Shown here one piece after another: positions 42,983 through 52,199 of a stretch of DNA of 64,000 nucleotides (positions are counted from its first letter, which is position 1; each line of letters opens with the position of its first letter). Below the pieces are notes generated by a model that saw only the letters and a list, made by a program, of their open reading frames with translations, had not been told where the DNA came from and did no database searches. Source of the stretch: Arthrobacter agilis (GTDB taxonomy: Bacteria; Actinomycetota; Actinomycetes; Actinomycetales; Micrococcaceae); NCBI RefSeq assembly GCF_030816075.1, contig NZ_JAUSXO010000001.1, positions 2,232,001 through 2,296,000 of the forward strand, read 5' to 3'. The translations under genes and the position numbers were made by a program.

Positions 42983-43477
42983 ATGGACTTAGACGAGGAC
43001 CTCCAGGCGCGCGGCCGCGCACTCAGCTCCCCGGTCCGGCTCCGCATCCTGCGCCTGTGCCTGCACAAGCCGAGGACCAACAAGGAGATCGCAGAGAGGC
43101 TGGCGCTCAACCCCGCCACCTCCCTCCACCATGTGCGCACCCTGCTCTCCACCGGCTTCCTCGCCGCCGACGACGCCCGCACCGGCAACCGCGGGGCGAA
43201 GGAGATCCCCTACCGCGCCACGGGGCTGTCCTGGCACACGCCCATCCCCCACTCCGCACCGGTGCTCGTCGAGACGTTCCTGCAGGAGATCGAGGGACTG
43301 CAGCCGTCCGAGATCGATGTCTGGCGGCTCGGCGTCCGGCTCAACGACGAGCACCGCGCCGAGATGATGGGGCGCATCCGCGAGGTCTTCGAGGACTACG
43401 CGCAGCGCGGCCCCGACCCGGACGGTACCGCGACGTCGATCATGCTCGCGCACCACCTGGACCGCACCGCGGACTGA
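42983..43477 (+). CDS. ArsR-type winged-helix transcriptional regulator
   Basis: A 164-residue DNA-binding protein. The N-terminal winged helix is clear: ALSSPVRLRILRLCLHKPRT, then NKEIAERLALNPATSLHHVRTLLSTGFL. The C-terminal half (ETFLQEIEGLQPSEIDVWRL onward) is a helical domain without Cys-metal motifs, so a metal-sensing role is unlikely. A dyad overlaps its promoter. The targets and ligand are unknown. Confidence 0.82.
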   Translation: MDLDEDLQARGRALSSPVRLRILRLCLHKPRTNKEIAERLALNPATSLHHVRTLLSTGFLAADDARTGNRGAKEIPYRATGLSWHTPIPHSAPVLVETFLQEIEGLQPSEIDVWRLGVRLNDEHRAEMMGRIREVFEDYAQRGPDPDGTATSIMLAHHLDRTAD

Positions 43478-43570
43478 CGCACCTCCCGGCGAGGAGCGGA
43501 GCGGGCCTCCCGCCACCGGTGACCCGTGTCGGCCCCGGGCAGTCCCTCGGCGCACCCTGCGCGGGTTCGG

Positions 43571-44263
43571 CTAGCGGCGGGCAGGGCGCAGGAGGATACT
43601 CCCGGCCACGACGGCGCCCAGCGTCACCACGAGCACCCCGAAGAGCCAGAGGTTCCCGGCGAGGGCTGCGCCTGGGGCGGCGTCGGAGGAGCCCGTGAGG
43701 ATCAGCCGCTCGGACGACGTCGAGATCAGTGCCACCGCGCCGTAGGCGACGGCCCCGGCCACTGCCGTGATGATGACGCTCCGCGCCCAGAGGCCGCACA
43801 GCAGGAACAGGCTCCCGGCCAGCAGGAGGGCGGCCAGCGCCCCGACGGGAAGAGCGGCGGCGCCCACGTGGAGGAGCTGGGCGTGCAGCACGGTGCCGAG
43901 GACCGCAGCGGCGATGCCGGCCGCGGCTGCTCCGAGGACGGCGACCACCCGGTGCGGCCTCCGTGGGCCGGTCGCAGGGGCGGCGGCCGCCAGCGGGCCG
44001 GTTCCCCGGAGGTGCGGCGTGGGAGCGCCCTGCGCCTGATCCTGCGCCGGGTCCCGTGTCGGTTCCTGCGCCCGGTCCTGCGCCTGATCCTGCGCCTGAT
44101 CCTGCGCCTGATCCTGCGCCTGATCCTGCGGTCGAGGCTGCCGCATCGGGTCCGACGCCGGACGCGCCGGCGTGCCGGCCCTCGGGTGTCCCTCCGAAAG
44201 CACCGGGAACGCCGAACGCCGGCCCTCCCCTGCTGGGGAGGAACCGGCGTCGTCGTGTGCCAT
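43571..44263 (-). CDS. Hypothetical membrane protein with DQAQ-repeat N-terminus
   Basis: A 230-residue protein. The first 90 residues are hydrophilic and disordered, with tandem DQAQ units. Four transmembrane segments follow (VVAVLGAAAAGIAAAVLGTVL, then ALPVGALAALLLAGSLFLLCG, VIITAVAGAVAYGAVALIS and LWLFGVLVVTLGAVVAGSILL). I do not recognise a family. It lies 15 bases upstream of the typA stop on the same strand and so may be transcribed with typA. Confidence 0.7.
   Translation of the reverse strand: MAHDDAGSSPAGEGRRSAFPVLSEGHPRAGTPARPASDPMRQPRPQDQAQDQAQDQAQDQAQDRAQEPTRDPAQDQAQGAPTPHLRGTGPLAAAAPATGPRRPHRVVAVLGAAAAGIAAAVLGTVLHAQLLHVGAAALPVGALAALLLAGSLFLLCGLWARSVIITAVAGAVAYGAVALISTSSERLILTGSSDAAPGAALAGNLWLFGVLVVTLGAVVAGSILLRPARR
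44029..44136. repeat. 12-bp tandem repeat in the membrane-protein gene
   Basis: Four perfect copies of CCTGCGCCTGAT (44077-44124) with several degenerate copies on either side, coding for (Asp-Gln-Ala-Gln)n on the minus strand. Unit length is a multiple of three, so copy changes stay in frame. Confidence 0.85.
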
Positions 44264-44278
44264 GGTGCTGCTAGAGCT

Positions 44279-46195
44279 CTAGGCGCGGGCGCGTGAGCGC
44301 GATGCCCGCATGCGCTCGTTGGCGTCGAGGATGACCTTGCGAATGCGGATCGACTCCGGCGTGACCTCGACGCACTCGTCCTCGCGGGCGAACTCGAGGG
44401 ACTCCTCGAGCGTCAGGTTGCGCGGCGGGGTCAGGTTCTCGAAGGTGTCGGAGGACGCCGCACGCATGTTGGTGAGCTTCTTCTCCTTCGTGATGTTGAC
44501 CTCCATGTCGTCGGCGCGGGAGTTCTCGCCGACGATCATGCCCTCGTACACCTCGGAGGTGGGCTGCACGAAGAACGAGCCGCGCTCCTGCAGGTTGATC
44601 ATCGCGAACGGCGTGACCACGCCGGCGCGGTCGGCGATCATCGACCCGTTGGTGCGGTACTCGATGTCACCGGCCCAGGGCTCGTAGCCCTCGGAGATCG
44701 ACGCGGCGATGCCGGCGCCGCGCGTGTCCGTGAGGAAGCGCGTGCGGAAGCCGATGAGGCCGCGGGCGGGGACGATGAACTCCATGCGGACCCAGCCGGT
44801 GCCGTGGTTGGCCATGTTGGTCATGCGGCCCTTGCGGGCTGCCATGAGCTGGGTGACGCCGCCGAGGTACTCCTCGGGCACGTCGATGGTCATGTGCTCC
44901 ATCGGCTCGTGGATCTTGCCGTCGATGGTCTTGGTGACCACCTGGGGCTTGCCGACCGTGAGCTCGAAGCCCTCGCGGCGCATCTGCTCGACGAGGATGG
45001 CCAGTGCGAGCTCGCCGCGGCCCTGGACCTCCCAGGCGTCGGGGCGTGCCGTGGGCAGGACGCGGAGCGACACGTTGCCGATGAGCTCCTTGTCGAGGCG
45101 GTCCTTGACCTGGCGTGCGGTGACCTTGGCGCCCTTGACCTTGCCGGCGAGCGGCGAGGTGTTGATCCCGATGGTGACGGAGATCGCGGGGTCGTCGACC
45201 GTGATGAGCGGCAGCGGCTGCGGGTTGTCGACGTCGGTGAGCGTCTCGCCGATGGTGATGCCCTCGATGCCGGCGACGGCCACGATCTCGCCGGGTCCGG
45301 CGGATTCGGTGGGGACGCGTTCGAGCGCCTTGGTGGCGAGCAGCTCGGTGATCTTGACGGTCTTCAGCTCACCGTTCTGGCGGGCCCAGGCGACCTGCTG
45401 GCCCTTGCGCAGCGTGCCGTTGAAGATGCGGAGCAGGGCGAGGCGGCCGAGGAACGGCGACGCGTCGAGGTTGGTGACGTGCGCCTGCAGCACACCGTCG
45501 GGGTTGTAGCTGGGCGCCGGGATGTGCTCGATGATCGTCTGGAACAGCGGCTCGAGGTTGTCGTTCGTCGGCACGGTGCCGTCGGCGGGCTGCTCGAGCG
45601 AGGCCGCTCCCGCGCGGGCCGCGGCGTAGACGACGGGCACGTTCAGGATCGAGTCGAGGTCGAGATCCGGCACTTCGTCCGCGAGATCCGAGGCGAGGCC
45701 GAGCAGCAGGTCCATCGACTCGCTCACGACGTCCTCGATCCGGGAGTCGGGACGGTCGGTCTTGTTGACCAGCAGGATGACCGGGAGCTTCGCGGCGAGG
45801 GCCTTGCGGAGCACGAAGCGGGTCTGGGGCAGCGGCCCCTCGGACGCGTCGACCAGCAGCACGACGCCGTCGACCATGGACAGTCCGCGCTCCACCTCGC
45901 CGCCGAAGTCGGCGTGGCCCGGGGTGTCGATGACGTTGATGGTGATGGTCTCGCCCTTGGCGGAGGGACCGTCGTAGAACACCGTGGTGTTCTTCGCGAG
46001 GATGGTGATGCCCTTCTCGCGCTCGAGGTCACCCGAGTCCATGACGCGGTCGGCCACGTCGCCGTGGGCGGCGAACGAATTGGTCTGCTTCAGCATGGCA
46101 TCGACCAGGGTGGTTTTTCCGTGGTCAACGTGAGCCACGATGGCTACGTTGCGGAGATCGCTGCGGACAGCGGTGTTGCCTGTGGTTTCAGACAT
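44279..46195 (-). CDS. typA: Translational GTPase TypA/BipA
   Basis: Ribosome-binding GTPase involved in stress adaptation and 50S assembly, 638 residues. The G1 loop is [18 protein letters not shown], with the switch segment [35 protein letters not shown] (G3) and [11 protein letters not shown] (G4). Domain II and the EF-G-like domains follow, ending in the basic TypA tail. The frame extends upstream to 46252, but [16 protein letters not shown] at 46195 is the family start. No ribosome site is evident, and the leader of about 60 bases may have a TAGACT -10 near 46285. Confidence 0.93.
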   Translation of the reverse strand: MSETTGNTAVRSDLRNVAIVAHVDHGKTTLVDAMLKQTNSFAAHGDVADRVMDSGDLEREKGITILAKNTTVFYDGPSAKGETITINVIDTPGHADFGGEVERGLSMVDGVVLLVDASEGPLPQTRFVLRKALAAKLPVILLVNKTDRPDSRIEDVVSESMDLLLGLASDLADEVPDLDLDSILNVPVVYAAARAGAASLEQPADGTVPTNDNLEPLFQTIIEHIPAPSYNPDGVLQAHVTNLDASPFLGRLALLRIFNGTLRKGQQVAWARQNGELKTVKITELLATKALERVPTESAGPGEIVAVAGIEGITIGETLTDVDNPQPLPLITVDDPAISVTIGINTSPLAGKVKGAKVTARQVKDRLDKELIGNVSLRVLPTARPDAWEVQGRGELALAILVEQMRREGFELTVGKPQVVTKTIDGKIHEPMEHMTIDVPEEYLGGVTQLMAARKGRMTNMANHGTGWVRMEFIVPARGLIGFRTRFLTDTRGAGIAASISEGYEPWAGDIEYRTNGSMIADRAGVVTPFAMINLQERGSFFVQPTSEVYEGMIVGENSRADDMEVNITKEKKLTNMRAASSDTFENLTPPRNLTLEESLEFAREDECVEVTPESIRIRKVILDANERMRASRSRARA

Positions 46196-46350
46196 GCGTA
46201 ATGACTCAATTCGGTATCTACTGCGGGGAAAATGGTGGCGGCTGCACTGCACGCCCTCATACCAGTCTAGGCGAGAGGTAAAAACGGACCTAATGCGCCC
46301 CCTCGATCGGGGCCCGAATCCGCTGTGGGCGCAGAGGCGGGGCGCGGATG

Positions 46351-46397
46351 GTACGACGACGGCGGCCCTCCGGGTGGAGAGCCGCCGTCGTCCGTAC
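46351..46397 (-). terminator. Terminator of the dpp operon
   Basis: Arms GTACGACGACGGCGGC and GCCGCCGTCGTCCGTAC pair with one bulged base and enclose a nested CTCC/GGAG stem. It begins 35 bases downstream of the dppDF stop. The core ACGACGGCGGC matches the galE/gltA and rmuC terminators. Confidence 0.75.
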
Positions 46398-46431
46398 TGC
46401 GGGTGCTGCCGGTGCTGCCGGTGACCTCCGG

Positions 46432-48177
46432 CTATGCGACCTCGGGGGGCAGGACGAGTCCGGCCCCCGGGATCGCCGCGAGGAGCGCCTGCGTGTAGGC
46501 GGTCTTCGGGTTGTCGAACACCTCGTCGGTGGTGCCCTGCTCCACGAGCGTGCCCTTCTCCATCACGGCCACGTGGTCGGCGATCTGGCGCACCACCGCG
46601 AGGTCGTGGGTGATGAACAGGTAGCTCAGGCCCAGGTTTGACTGCAGGTCGGCGAGCAGGTTCAGGATCTGTGCCTGCACCAGGACGTCGAGCGCGGAGA
46701 CGGCCTCGTCGCAGATGACCACCTCGGGATCCAGGGCGAGCGCCCGCGCGATGGCCACGCGCTGCCGCTGGCCGCCGGAGAGCTCGTTCGGGAAGCGCTG
46801 CATCATCGCGGAGGGCAGGGCCACCTGGTCGAGCAGCTCCCGGACCTTCTTCTCCCGGCTCTTGGCGTTCCCGACCCCGTGGACCCGGAGCGGTTCCTCG
46901 ATGGTCCGGTAGATGTTGTACATCGGGTCGAGCGAACCGTACGGGTCCTGGAAGATCGGCTGCACGCGGCGGCGGAAGTCGAACATCTCCTTGCGCCCGA
47001 GCGTCGTGATGTCCACGCCGTCGAACCGGATGCTGCCCGACGTCGCGCCCTCGAGCCCGAGGACCATCTTCGCGACGGTGGACTTGCCCGAACCGGACTC
47101 GCCCACCACCGCGGTGGTGGTGCCGCGCGCGATCGAGAAGGACACCTTGTCCACAGCGGTGAAGTCGGTGGACTTGCCCCAGCTGCCGCGGATCTTGAAG
47201 ACCTTCGTCAGGTCCTCGACCTCGATCACCTTGTCCTGGGCCGGCCCCTTCGCCACGGTGGGCGCGAGGAGGTCCTCGGTCTCGATGCCGGCCTTCTTCG
47301 CCGACTCGATGCGGCGCGAGGCGATGGACGGGGCCGAGGCCACCAGCTTCTGTGTGTACGGGTGGCGCGGGTTGGTCAGCAGCTCGAGGGCCGGACCGGC
47401 CTCGACGACCTGCCCCTTGTACATGACGATCACCTTGTGCGCGCGCTCGGCGGCGAGGCCGAGATCGTGCGTGATGAGCAGCACGGCGGTGCCGAGCTCC
47501 TCGGTCATGGTGTCCAGGTGGTCCAGGATCTGCCGCTGCACGGTCACGTCCAGGGCCGACGTCGGCTCATCGGCGATGAGCAGGCGCGGCCGGCAGGACA
47601 GGCCGATGGCGATGAGTGCACGCTGGCGCATGCCGCCGGAGAACTCGTGCGGGTACTGGTTGGCGCGCGATGCGGCGTCGGGCAGTCCCGCCTCCGAGAG
47701 CACCTTCGCGACGTCCTGGGGGCCGCTCGGCAGGCCGTTGGCCCGCAGGGTCTCCCTGACCTGGAATCCGATCTTCCACACCGGGTTCAGGTTGGACATC
47801 GGGTCCTGCGGCACCATGCCGATCGACGAGCCGCGGAGCTCGATGATCCGCTTCTCCGAGGCGTGGGTGATGTCCTCGCCGTCGAAGATGATGCTGCCGT
47901 TCGAGACGCGGCCGTTCGCGGGCAGGAGCCCGATGGCGGCGAGGGCCGTCGTCGACTTGCCCGACCCGGACTCCCCCACGATCGCGACGGTCTCCCCGGG
48001 CATGACGGTAAGGTGCGCGTTGCGCACCGCCGGCACGTCCCCGTTCGACGTCGTGAAGGTGATGGCGAGGTCGCGGAGTTCGAGCAGCGGCTGGACGCCT
48101 CCCGTCGCTGCGGGAGCCGCCGCCGTCTCGGTGCGGGCGGCACGGCGGCCGCCCTCGTGGTGGGTGCTGTGGCTCAT
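46432..48177 (-). CDS. Dipeptide/oligopeptide ABC transporter, double ATP-binding protein
   Basis: A 581-residue fusion of two ATPase domains (DppD-DppF). The first has Walker A GESGSGKST (about 68-76), signature FSGGMRQRALIAIGL and Walker [13 protein letters not shown]. The second has [28 protein letters not shown] and VVICDEAVSALD. The C-terminal oligopeptide-transporter extension is present after the first domain (RHPYTQKLVASAP). It powers uptake through DppB/DppC, with which it forms one operon; its ATG overlaps the dppC stop by four bases. Confidence 0.93.
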   Translation of the reverse strand: MSHSTHHEGGRRAARTETAAAPAATGGVQPLLELRDLAITFTTSNGDVPAVRNAHLTVMPGETVAIVGESGSGKSTTALAAIGLLPANGRVSNGSIIFDGEDITHASEKRIIELRGSSIGMVPQDPMSNLNPVWKIGFQVRETLRANGLPSGPQDVAKVLSEAGLPDAASRANQYPHEFSGGMRQRALIAIGLSCRPRLLIADEPTSALDVTVQRQILDHLDTMTEELGTAVLLITHDLGLAAERAHKVIVMYKGQVVEAGPALELLTNPRHPYTQKLVASAPSIASRRIESAKKAGIETEDLLAPTVAKGPAQDKVIEVEDLTKVFKIRGSWGKSTDFTAVDKVSFSIARGTTTAVVGESGSGKSTVAKMVLGLEGATSGSIRFDGVDITTLGRKEMFDFRRRVQPIFQDPYGSLDPMYNIYRTIEEPLRVHGVGNAKSREKKVRELLDQVALPSAMMQRFPNELSGGQRQRVAIARALALDPEVVICDEAVSALDVLVQAQILNLLADLQSNLGLSYLFITHDLAVVRQIADHVAVMEKGTLVEQGTTDEVFDNPKTAYTQALLAAIPGAGLVLPPEVA

Positions 48178-49193
48178 CGTTTGCGTGCCTTCGGATCGAG
48201 AGCGTCACGCAGGGCGTCGCCCAGCATGATGAAGCTCAGAACGGTGATCGACAGGGCGAGGCCCGGCCAGAAGATCGCCATCGGGTTGCTGCGCAGCGAG
48301 GGCTTGGCCGAGAAGATGTCGTTGCCCCACGACATGACCTCCGGCGGCAGTCCGATGCCGAGGAAGGACAGCGTCGATTCCGCCACGATGAACGTGCCGA
48401 GCGAGATCGTCGCGATGACGATGACGGGCGCGAGCGCGTTCGGGATGACGTGCTTGACGAGGGCGCCCAGCGGGGACACCCCGAGGGAGCGTGCCGCCGT
48501 CACGAAGTCCGCGTTGCGGACCTCGATCACCGCGGCCCGCGTGATGCGGGCGATCTGCGGCCAGCCGAAGGCCACCAGGATGACGACGAGCGTCCACACG
48601 TTCCGGTTCTGCTGGAACACGGGCAGCTGCACGACGACGATGGCGCCGAGGATCAGCGGGAGCGCGAAGAAGATGTCACCGATGCGGGCGAGCACGGCAT
48701 CGACCCAGCCGCCGAAGAACCCTGCCAGTGCACCGATGAGGCCGCCGATCAGGACCACGCCGAGCGTGGCGAACAGGCCGACTGTCAGCGAGGACTGGGT
48801 ACCGTGCACCACGCGGGAGAGGATGTCGCAGCCCTGGACGGTGAAGCCCAGCGGGTGGCCGGGAGCGGGGCCGCCGTCGGAGTTCTCGAGCAGGCAGTTC
48901 TCGTTCGGCGGCTCATTGGTGAACAGTCCCGGGAACAGTGCCACGAAGATGACCGCGAGGATCAGGATCGCGCTGATGATGAACAGCGGCTGCTTCCGCA
49001 GGCTGCGCCAGGCCTCGCCCCAGAGGCTCCGGGGCGCGGCGTCGGAGACGGCGCTGTCCGTGGCCCGGACCGGCGTCTCGTCGAGGTCGGCGACGAAGTG
49101 CTCGATCGGGTAGGCGGACCGCTTGGTGCGGGCCACCGGCGTCACCGCGGTGGTCGCGACGGCCTCGATGGGTGATGGTGTTGGTTCAGGCAT
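48174..49193 (-). CDS. dppC: Dipeptide/oligopeptide ABC transporter permease DppC
   Basis: Inner-membrane permease of 339 residues with about six transmembrane helices. The N-terminal 70 residues are cytoplasmic. LRKQPLFIISAILILAVIFVA is the first helix; a periplasmic loop contains NCLLENSDGGPAPGHPLG; the coupling loop is VTAARSLGVSPLGALVKHVIPNAL. It pairs with DppB. Its ATG overlaps the dppB stop by eight bases. Confidence 0.92.
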   Translation of the reverse strand: MPEPTPSPIEAVATTAVTPVARTKRSAYPIEHFVADLDETPVRATDSAVSDAAPRSLWGEAWRSLRKQPLFIISAILILAVIFVALFPGLFTNEPPNENCLLENSDGGPAPGHPLGFTVQGCDILSRVVHGTQSSLTVGLFATLGVVLIGGLIGALAGFFGGWVDAVLARIGDIFFALPLILGAIVVVQLPVFQQNRNVWTLVVILVAFGWPQIARITRAAVIEVRNADFVTAARSLGVSPLGALVKHVIPNALAPVIVIATISLGTFIVAESTLSFLGIGLPPEVMSWGNDIFSAKPSLRSNPMAIFWPGLALSITVLSFIMLGDALRDALDPKARKR

Positions 49194-50112
49194 ATCGAAT
49201 CCTTGGGTCCAGCCACGCGTACAGGAGATCCACCAGCAGGTTCGCCAGGCAGAAGATGAGGATCAGGAACGTGACGATCGAGACGACCATCGGTCCGTCA
49301 CCGTTCAGCACGGCGCGGTAGAGGGTGTTGCCGACCCCGTTGACGTTGAAGATGCCTTCGGTGACGATCGCGCCGCCCATGAGGGCGCCGAGGTCGGCGC
49401 CGAGGAAGGTCACGACGGGGATCAGCGAGTTGCGGAGGACGTGCACGACGACGACGCGCCGGCGGCTGAGGCCCTTGGCCGTCGCCGTCCGGACGTAGTC
49501 CGCGTTCACGTTCTCGATGATGCTCGTGCGGGTCAGGCGCAGCACGTAGGCGAAGGACACCAGCCCGAGGACGACGGCCGGGAGCAGGAGCTCCGAGAAG
49601 GTGGCGTCGCCGCTCACGGTCGGGTTCGTCCACTGCAGCTTGACGCCGATGAGGAACTGCATCAGGAAGCCGAGCACGAAGATGGGCACGGCGATGACGA
49701 TCAGGGACAGCACGAGGACGGAGGAGTCGAAGATCTTGCCCTTGCGCAGGCCCGCGATGAGGCCGAAGACGATGCCGAAGACGGCTTCGATGACGAGGGC
49801 CATGATGGCGAGCTTCGCCGTGGTCGGGAAGACCTCGGCGATGATGGTGGCGATCGGACGGCCCGAGAAGTTGGTGCCGAGATCGAACGTCAGGACGCCC
49901 TTGAGGTACAGCAGGTACTGGATCCAGAAGGGCTGGTCCAGGTTGTACTGCTCGCGGAGGCCCGCGACGACGGCGGGGGTGCAGCCGCGCTCGCCGCAGA
50001 TGGCCGCGGTGGCGTCGCCGGGGAGGCTGAAGACGAGGAAGTACACCAGCAGCGTCGCGCCGAGGAAGACGGGGATCAGCTGCAGGAAGCGTCGGACGAT
50101 GTACCAGACCAT
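49186..50112 (-). CDS. dppB: Dipeptide/oligopeptide ABC transporter permease DppB
   Basis: Permease of 308 residues with about six transmembrane helices. Start MVWYIVRRFLQLIPVFLGA at ATG 50112 has GGGAGGT eight bases upstream, so the longer frame to 50199 is rejected. DLGTNFSGRPIATIIAEVFPTT and the coupling loop RTATAKGLSRRRVVVVHVLRNSL are typical. It lies downstream of the binding-protein gene, separated by a hairpin with a T-tract. Confidence 0.92.
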   Translation of the reverse strand: MVWYIVRRFLQLIPVFLGATLLVYFLVFSLPGDATAAICGERGCTPAVVAGLREQYNLDQPFWIQYLLYLKGVLTFDLGTNFSGRPIATIIAEVFPTTAKLAIMALVIEAVFGIVFGLIAGLRKGKIFDSSVLVLSLIVIAVPIFVLGFLMQFLIGVKLQWTNPTVSGDATFSELLLPAVVLGLVSFAYVLRLTRTSIIENVNADYVRTATAKGLSRRRVVVVHVLRNSLIPVVTFLGADLGALMGGAIVTEGIFNVNGVGNTLYRAVLNGDGPMVVSIVTFLILIFCLANLLVDLLYAWLDPRIRYA

Positions 50113-50205
50113 CAGTGCGCACCTCCCGGTGCGGCATGCGTCCGGACGGGACGCAGGGTGGGGTTGCTCATGAGGTGTTGAACCTTTTCGTTGGAGCACG
50201 GAAAA

Positions 50206-50233
50206 GGGGCCCGCCCTGTGCCGGGCGGGCCCC
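50206..50233 (-). terminator. Partial terminator between dppA and dppB
   Basis: An 11-bp GC stem (GGGGCCCGCCC / GGGCGGGCCCC) with a 6-base loop, followed on the minus strand by CTTTTCC. This is the most canonical intrinsic terminator of the window. It lies inside the operon, so it should reduce permease transcription relative to the binding protein. Confidence 0.8.
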
Positions 50234-50247
50234 GAGACCGCTAGGGG

Positions 50248-51885
50248 TTACTTGCCGGTGATGGCGTAGTAGAGCGGAACACCGTTCCAGCCGAACTCGA
50301 CGTTGTCCACGTTGTTGCTCCAGCCGCCCTGGGCGACCTGGTACCACAGCGGGATGGCGGGGAGGTCTTCGAGGAGCTGCTCCTGGGCCGTGTTCATGGC
50401 CTCGTTGCCCTCTTCGACCGAGCTGGCGGCGAGACCGTCCTTCAGCTGCTGATCGAACTCGGGGTTGCTGTAGCGGGCGTCGTTGGACCCGGCGCCGGTG
50501 GCGTAGATGGGTCCGAGGAAGTTGTACAGCGACGGGTAATCGGCCTGCCAGCCGGCACGGAGGGCACCCGAGAGGGTCTCGTCCGTGGCTTCGGTGCGGG
50601 CTTCCTTGAAGGTCGCGTACGGCTTGCCCGAGATCTCGATGCCGAGGTTGTTCTTGATGTTGTTCACCACGGCCTCGACCCACGTCTTGTGGTCACCCTT
50701 GTCGGCGTTGTAGCCGATGGTCAGGGGCTGCGACTCGTCGTAGGGCGAGATCTTCTCGGCGTCGGCCCAGAGCTTCTTGGCCTCGTCCGGGTTGTACTCG
50801 AGGTTCTCGCTGCCCGGCAGGTCCGCGCTGTAGCCGTCGAGGACGGGAGCGGTGAAGTCCTTCGCGGGTTCGCGACCGCCGTTGAAGATGACATCGGTGA
50901 TCTCGTCGCGGTTGATCGCCATCGACAGGGCCTGGCGCCGCAGCTTGCCGGCCTCGCCCTCCCAGTTCGGGAGGTAGTACGGCACGGCGATCGTCTGGTT
51001 GCCCGCGTAGGGCGACTCGATCGAGCGATCCCCGAGGTCGTTCTTGAAGTTCTTGATGTCGCTCGTCGGGATCGTCTTCAGGACGTCCAGGTTGTCCGAG
51101 ATCAGGTCCTGGTATGCCGTGGTGTCGTTCTGGTAGATCTTGAACGTCACGCCGGCGTTCTGCGCTTCCTGCGGGCCCTCGTACTCGTCGTTCGGCACGA
51201 GCTCGATCTGCTGGTTGTGCTGCCAGGCACCCTCGGAGGCGAACTTGTAGGGGCCGTTGCCGATCGGGTTCTCGCCGAAGGTCGCGGGATCCGTGAGTGC
51301 CTCGGCGGGCAGCGGGAAGAACGCGCTGTAGCCCAGTCGCAGCTCCCAGTCCGATTCCGGCTGCGACAGCTTGACGGTGAACGTCTTGTCGTCGACGACC
51401 TTCAGGCCGCTCATGGTCTCCACGGTGGAGCCCTCGGCGCTGGCCTCGGCGTAGCCTTCGATGCTCTCGAAGAAGTAGCTCGAGAGCTGGGCGTTCTTCG
51501 CAGCGGCACCGTAGTTCCAGGCGTCCACGAAGGAGCTCGCGGTGACGGGATCACCGTTGGTGAAGGTCTTGCCTTCCTTGAGCGTGATCGTGTAGTTCTG
51601 GGCGTCCTCGGTCTCGATGGACTCCGCCATCTCGTTCTGGGGCTTGCCCTCGGCGTCGTAGCTGACGAGGCCCGCGAAGATCAGGTCGAGGATCGCTCCG
51701 CCACCCACCTCGTTGGTGCTGGTGGGGATCAGCGGGTTCTGGGGCTCGGAGCCATCGACGACGATGACCGCGTCCGTGGTCCCGCTGGTGGTGCCGGACT
51801 CAGAGCTTCCGCCACCGCATGCACTCAGGGTCAGTGCGGCGAGCGCCGCGACGCTGAGCATTTTGGAAGTGCGCGTGAAACGCAT
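50248..51885 (-). CDS. dppA: Peptide-binding lipoprotein of the ABC transporter (SBP family 5)
   Basis: Extracytoplasmic binding protein of 545 residues. The lipobox LTLSAC puts the anchor Cys near residue 23. The mature protein shows the family-5 fold: AILDLIFAGLVSYDAEGKP, YTITLKEGKTFTNGDPVTA, and RRQALSMAINRDEITDVIFNG, a hallmark of peptide/nickel binders. GGAGGCGG precedes the ATG. It is the promoter-proximal gene of the leftward dpp operon. Peptide is the likely substrate by family, but not proven. Confidence 0.92.
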   Translation of the reverse strand: MRFTRTSKMLSVAALAALTLSACGGGSSESGTTSGTTDAVIVVDGSEPQNPLIPTSTNEVGGGAILDLIFAGLVSYDAEGKPQNEMAESIETEDAQNYTITLKEGKTFTNGDPVTASSFVDAWNYGAAAKNAQLSSYFFESIEGYAEASAEGSTVETMSGLKVVDDKTFTVKLSQPESDWELRLGYSAFFPLPAEALTDPATFGENPIGNGPYKFASEGAWQHNQQIELVPNDEYEGPQEAQNAGVTFKIYQNDTTAYQDLISDNLDVLKTIPTSDIKNFKNDLGDRSIESPYAGNQTIAVPYYLPNWEGEAGKLRRQALSMAINRDEITDVIFNGGREPAKDFTAPVLDGYSADLPGSENLEYNPDEAKKLWADAEKISPYDESQPLTIGYNADKGDHKTWVEAVVNNIKNNLGIEISGKPYATFKEARTEATDETLSGALRAGWQADYPSLYNFLGPIYATGAGSNDARYSNPEFDQQLKDGLAASSVEEGNEAMNTAQEQLLEDLPAIPLWYQVAQGGWSNNVDNVEFGWNGVPLYYAITGK

Positions 51886-52199
51886 TCCGCCTCCTAGTTA
51901 TTGGGGTCGTTCCGGCGTTGATGTGGCCGGTTTCGTGGCTCTGCAGACAGCGAGAGCCAACTCACACCGGAAGATCATATGCCCGTTCCGTTGCTTCCCT
52001 GAACATCCTGTATACAAGGACTCCCAGCGGACACTCAGCTTCGGGGCGTGCGGCCCTTGTTTCCGCAGGCCAGCGCGCCCTGCGTCACGAAATCACGCTT
52101 TCATAACGAAGCGGGGAAAAGACCCTCGAGTACGGTACAGGAGTCCCGGAAGCGCCCGAGCACCCGCGCCCGCAGCGGGACGTCCGGTGCCGCCGCGGC
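51886..52199. promoter_or_regulatory. dpp promoter region
   Basis: A 314-base non-coding stretch. Reading toward dppA, TATGAT (51979-51974) is a good -10 candidate about 90 bases upstream of the ATG; no strong -35 is seen. A TAGGAGGCGG ribosome site adjoins the gene. The other end follows the second binding-protein gene; only weak inverted repeats occur there, and no gene is supported. Confidence 0.45.

Noticed and set aside
44077..44124. CRISPR or minisatellite origin at the 12-bp repeats
   Set aside because: The repeats are in frame within a coding sequence, without spacers or DnaA-type boxes.
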